Source: Demequina sediminicola
Lineage (GTDB): Bacteria > Actinomycetota > Actinomycetes > Actinomycetales > Demequinaceae
DNA length: 64,000 bases
Assembly (NCBI RefSeq): GCF_000975055.1
Contig: NZ_BBRB01000001.1
Location: forward strand, 1 to 64,000
Reading direction: 5' to 3'
Positions 60,709-64,000 of the stretch are shown here, one piece after another (position 1 is the stretch's first letter; each line of letters starts with the position of its first letter). Made by a program: the position numbers and the translations under genes. The notes under the pieces are model-generated. The model did no database searches. It was not told the DNA's origin and saw only the letters and a list, made by a program, of their open reading frames with translations.

Positions 60709-63345
60709 ATGCTTACCCGCACCGAAGCCGCTGCACGCGCACAACTCATCACATCGGCCGCCTATCAGGTAGAGCTCGATTTCACTCCCGCAGGCGACAC
60801 CTTCCGCTCGCGTACCACCGTGACCTTTGACGCCCCCGCGGGGACCGAGACGTTCCTCGATGTGGTGGGGACGATCCATCACGTTGAGGTAGACGGCACG
60901 GCCCTGGACCTCGAGCAGGTGGTCTCCGACGACCGGGTCCACGTCACGGCAGGCCCGGGCACAACCGTCGTGGTGGAAGCAGACTGCTCCTACCGTACGG
61001 ACGGACAGGGAATTCACCGCTTCATCGACCCTGAGTCTGGCGACACCTACCTGTACAGCCAGTTCGCCACCGACGACGCACGTCGGGCGTTCGCGTGCTT
61101 CGACCAGCCCGACATCAAGGGCACCTTTGCCTTCACCGTCACCGCTCCTGAGGCGTGGACCGTCATCTCCAACTCCCCCACGCCCGAGCCCACCCCAGCA
61201 TCCGTGGCGACCGACGATGGCGCGACCAACGACAGTGGCGCCATGCAGGGCGGCGCCTCAGCCCCGGCATCGGCCCTGCGCTGGGAGTTCTCCCCCACAG
61301 TGCCCCTCCCCTGCTATGTGGCTGCCGTAGTAGCAGGACCTTATGTGAGCGAGGGTGGAACCCTCACCTCGATCAAGGGCGAGATCCCTGCCCGCGTATA
61401 TGGACGTGCAAACCTGGCCGAGCACCTTGATGCGGACGAGATGATCGCCACTGTCCAGGCGGGCCTCGAACTCTTTGAGCAGGTCTTCGGTATTGCGTAC
61501 CCGTATGAGAAGTACGATCAGATTTTTGTTCCTGAGTACAACTTGGGTGCCATGGAGAACGCCGGCTGCGTGACCTTTTCCGAGGACCGCCTCGTGTTCC
61601 GCGGCCGTGTGTCCGACGCGATGCAGGAGTTCCGCGCAAACGTCACTCTTCACGAGTTAAGCCACCAATGGTTCGGCAACCTCGTGACGATGCAGTGGTG
61701 GGATGACCTGTGGCTCAACGAATCGTTCGCAGAGTTCATGGGCGCCTGGGCTACGTCCAAGGTCACACCGTGGACGGACTCATGGGTGACGTTCACCGCC
61801 GAGCGCAAGTCCATTGCGTACGTGCAGGATCAGCTTCCCACCACGCACCCGATCGTGGCTGAGATCGCCGACACCGAGGCGACGGTCTCCGCGTTCGACA
61901 TGATCACGTACGCCAAAGGCGCCTCAGCTCTGAAGCAACTTGTGGCATTTGTGGGCGAAGACACGTTCTTTGCAGGAGTGCGCACCTACCTTGCCAAGTA
62001 CAGCCACGGCAATGCGACGCTCGCGCACTTCCTCGTGGAACTCAGTGCAGCCGCGGATCAAGACCTCACGGAGTGGGCCGATGCGTGGCTGGAAACTCCG
62101 GGGCCGTCCACCCTGCACACCGACATTACTCTGACCGACGGCTCTGCTACTGGCAGTGGAGCCGAGGCCACGGTCGCCTCGCTGCACGTGGACCAGCAAG
62201 TACCGGCAGCCCACCCGCAGCACCGCCCACACCAGATCGTTGTGTCCGGGTTCATCGTCGACACGTCGAGTTCGGGAGAGTCGACGCTCGCCCGGGCCTG
62301 GGAGGTTGCTGCGACCGTCGCGGGGCCACGCACAGAAATTGAAGGTGCTCGCGGCCTCATCGCACCGGACTTGGTAGTGCTCAACGACCGTGACCTCACC
62401 TACGCGAAGTTGGTGCTCGATGAGCGTTCGCTCGACACGGTCCGGCGCCACATCGGCGACCTCAAAGACCCGATGGTGGTGGGTCTCGTACTCGATGCGC
62501 TGTGGCACATGGTCCGCGACGCGCTGATTCCAGCGACCCAATACATCGACGCTGTCCTTCATGCGCTGCCTCACATCACCAACTCGGAAACCGCAGCTTC
62601 CCACCTGCGCACCTTGGTCACGGCCATCGGTCGCTACGTTCCTGCCGCAGCTGCCGTGGAGGTCCGCGAGGATGCTGCCGACCGCCTATGGGCGCTACTG
62701 CCGTCATTGTCAGCGGGGAGCGACCTCCAACTCCAGGTGCTCTCCGGTGCGGCTCGCTTGTCCACCACTGAGCGCCACGCACATGCCATCGCATGCCTTC
62801 TCGATGGCGACACCACTCTCGACGGAGTCACGATCGACACTGATCTGCGTTGGGAGTTGCTGTCAGGGATGGCGGTGGCGGGTGCCGACGTGACCGACTA
62901 CGTCGAACAAGCGCTCGCCGTCGACGGTGGCGCAATGGGATTGCGCAAAGCGGCTGGAGTCAAGGCATCGGTGGCCACTCGCGCCAGCAAGGAAGAGACG
63001 TGGCAAGAACTCGTTCGACCAGAAGAGCCGATTCCCAACGCTGTCCAGTATGAGATGGGGCTCGGCCTGTCCCGCACCGCCGATGCATCGCAACTCGCTC
63101 CGCTCGTCCCCACGATCCTGGGGGAACTACGTGAGTACTACGCCGCAAACGAAGGTTTCGTGGGCAAACGCGTCGCCACCTATGTGTTCCCAACGTGGGC
63201 TGTGGGGCGCGTTGAAGGACTTGACCGGATGCTCGACCAGTGGCTCGCGGACAACACCGATGCGCCCAGCGTGCTCCGCAAGGTCGTCACCGAGGCGACG
63301 GACGAGGTGCGTCGTGCTCTGCGCGCACAGGAGGCGTGGAGCTAG
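60709..63345 (+). CDS. aminopeptidase N, paralogue 2
   Basis: This 878-residue M1 enzyme has GAMEN at 280-284 and HELSH with His315, Glu316, His319, then Glu338 in NESFAEF. Compared with paralogue 1 it carries an insert near residue 165 (PTPEPTPASVATDDGATNDS) and longer central loops. Active-site residues are intact in both, so the two may differ in side-chain preference. GACACT and AGGA precede the ATG. Its 3' end overlaps the end of the convergent ATPase gene by 59 bases. Confidence 0.93.
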   Translation: MLTRTEAAARAQLITSAAYQVELDFTPAGDTFRSRTTVTFDAPAGTETFLDVVGTIHHVEVDGTALDLEQVVSDDRVHVTAGPGTTVVVEADCSYRTDGQGIHRFIDPESGDTYLYSQFATDDARRAFACFDQPDIKGTFAFTVTAPEAWTVISNSPTPEPTPASVATDDGATNDSGAMQGGASAPASALRWEFSPTVPLPCYVAAVVAGPYVSEGGTLTSIKGEIPARVYGRANLAEHLDADEMIATVQAGLELFEQVFGIAYPYEKYDQIFVPEYNLGAMENAGCVTFSEDRLVFRGRVSDAMQEFRANVTLHELSHQWFGNLVTMQWWDDLWLNESFAEFMGAWATSKVTPWTDSWVTFTAERKSIAYVQDQLPTTHPIVAEIADTEATVSAFDMITYAKGASALKQLVAFVGEDTFFAGVRTYLAKYSHGNATLAHFLVELSAAADQDLTEWADAWLETPGPSTLHTDITLTDGSATGSGAEATVASLHVDQQVPAAHPQHRPHQIVVSGFIVDTSSSGESTLARAWEVAATVAGPRTEIEGARGLIAPDLVVLNDRDLTYAKLVLDERSLDTVRRHIGDLKDPMVVGLVLDALWHMVRDALIPATQYIDAVLHALPHITNSETAASHLRTLVTAIGRYVPAAAAVEVREDAADRLWALLPSLSAGSDLQLQVLSGAARLSTTERHAHAIACLLDGDTTLDGVTIDTDLRWELLSGMAVAGADVTDYVEQALAVDGGAMGLRKAAGVKASVATRASKEETWQELVRPEEPIPNAVQYEMGLGLSRTADASQLAPLVPTILGELREYYAANEGFVGKRVATYVFPTWAVGRVEGLDRMLDQWLADNTDAPSVLRKVVTEATDEVRRALRAQEAWS

Positions 63346-64000
63346 CCGCTCGGCTCCGCGGGACCACGAGCGGGGTGCCGCTGACGGGGTCATCGATCAC
63401 GACACTGTCGAGCCCAAACACGTCCTGCACGATCTCCGCGGTCAGCACACTTGCGGGGGTTCCGGTCGCCCGAACCTCGCCGCTTTTCATGGCGATGAGG
63501 TGGTCTGCGTAACGAGCAGCCATGTTGAGGTCATGCAGCACCATCACGATGGTGGTGCCGCGAAGCGCGTTGAGTTCAGCCAAGAGGTCGAGTACCTCGA
63601 TTTGATGGCTCACGTCGAGATACGTGGTGGGCTCGTCCAGGAGCAATACGTCGGTGTCCTGGGCGAGCGCCATGGCAATCCACACACGCTGACGCTGGCC
63701 TCCGGAAAGTTCGTCGACTGAGCGTTCTGCGAGTTCCGCGGTATCGGTGGCGTTGAGTGCTTCAGCAACTGCGGCATCGTCCGCTGCGGACCACCGCGCC
63801 ACAATCTTCTGGTGTGGATGACGTCCACGACCCACGAGGTCCGCCACGGTGATCCCTTCGGGCGCGACAGGCGCTTGCGGGAGAACACCCATCACGCGGG
63901 CGAGTTGCTTGGGTGGGGTGCGGTGAACAGCACGTCCATCAAGCATCACTACACCGGCCCGCGGTTTCAGCAGGCGCGACACGGCTTTGAGCAACGTGGA
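63287..64000 (-). CDS. iron-siderophore ABC transporter ATP-binding protein (partial)
   Basis: The N-terminus lies beyond the right edge; the visible 237 residues begin STLLKAVSRLL, the end of Walker A. Q-loop VLPQAPV, signature LSGGQRQRVWIAMALAQ, Walker B VLLLDEPTTYLD and VMVLHDLNMAARYAD are typical of FecE/FepC. YLDV rather than ALDL after Walker B separates it from HmuV in this window. The last 25 residues after PLVVPRSR overlap pepN paralogue 2 and may be a random extension. Permease genes are expected to the right. Confidence 0.88.
   Translation of the reverse strand, partial: STLLKAVSRLLKPRAGVVMLDGRAVHRTPPKQLARVMGVLPQAPVAPEGITVADLVGRGRHPHQKIVARWSAADDAAVAEALNATDTAELAERSVDELSGGQRQRVWIAMALAQDTDVLLLDEPTTYLDVSHQIEVLDLLAELNALRGTTIVMVLHDLNMAARYADHLIAMKSGEVRATGTPASVLTAEIVQDVFGLDSVVIDDPVSGTPLVVPRSRAASSTPPVRAEHDAPRPSPR

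Overview
The window looks like a chromosomal segment of a high-GC actinobacterium. The evidence is a ClpP1P2-ClpX-trigger factor block, an HtaA-type haem protein beside HmuTUV and a haem oxygenase, Eis-family acetyltransferases, a LAxTG sorting signal, GTG/TTG starts and many apparently leaderless genes. A free-living member of the Micrococcales is my best guess; the genus is not determined. There are two tRNA genes and no rRNA, CRISPR array, integrase or transposase, so this reads as vertical chromosome rather than an island.

Layout. 0.1-5.5 kb: DHA2 exporter, TM2 protein, 39-aa Cys protein, RraB-like protein, solitary arginine deiminase coupled to an Abhydrolase_9 membrane enzyme. 5.6-13.1 kb: haem locus, a four-HtaA surface protein facing hmuO-hmuT-hmuU-hmuV. 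13.2-20.2 kb: Kef-type antiporter, small four-helix membrane protein, PadR/HAAS pair, AhpD-like protein, valS. 20.3-28.2 kb: unknown membrane protein, clpX, clpP2, clpP1, four tandem DUF4190 proteins, tig. 28.4-38.0 kb: GNAT enzyme, a ~2,100-aa cell-wall-anchored protein and a MalT-like LuxR regulator whose ATP site has decayed. 38.1-43.3 kb: SDR, DUF2306/TetR divergent pair with two operators, tRNA-Pro, DUF1304, tRNA-Gly, DUF1761, two SRPBCC-type proteins. 43.4-46.1 kb: cysteine-rich leader peptide followed by cysK-cysE, a 6C-like small RNA, Dps. 46.2-53 kb: CoA-binding protein, two Eis paralogues, rpiB, M13 peptidase, sugar acetyltransferase, a 36-aa Gly/Cys peptide. 53-64 kb: ABC exporter, pentapeptide protein, trmL, MFS exporter, two aminopeptidase N paralogues and the C-terminal part of an iron-siderophore ABC ATPase cut by the window edge.

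Functional themes are haem and iron acquisition and storage (HtaA, HmuTUV, HmuO, Dps, the terminal ATPase), protein quality control and peptide breakdown (ClpXP1P2, trigger factor, M13, two PepN), and cysteine synthesis with what looks like translational attenuation. The strongest less-described signals are the seven-cysteine leader peptide ahead of cysK, two identical perfect 58-bp palindromes with a decayed third copy, the Gly/Cys micropeptide with its own terminator, a 22-bp divergent leaderless promoter pair, and the pseudo-ATPase regulator beside the giant surface protein.
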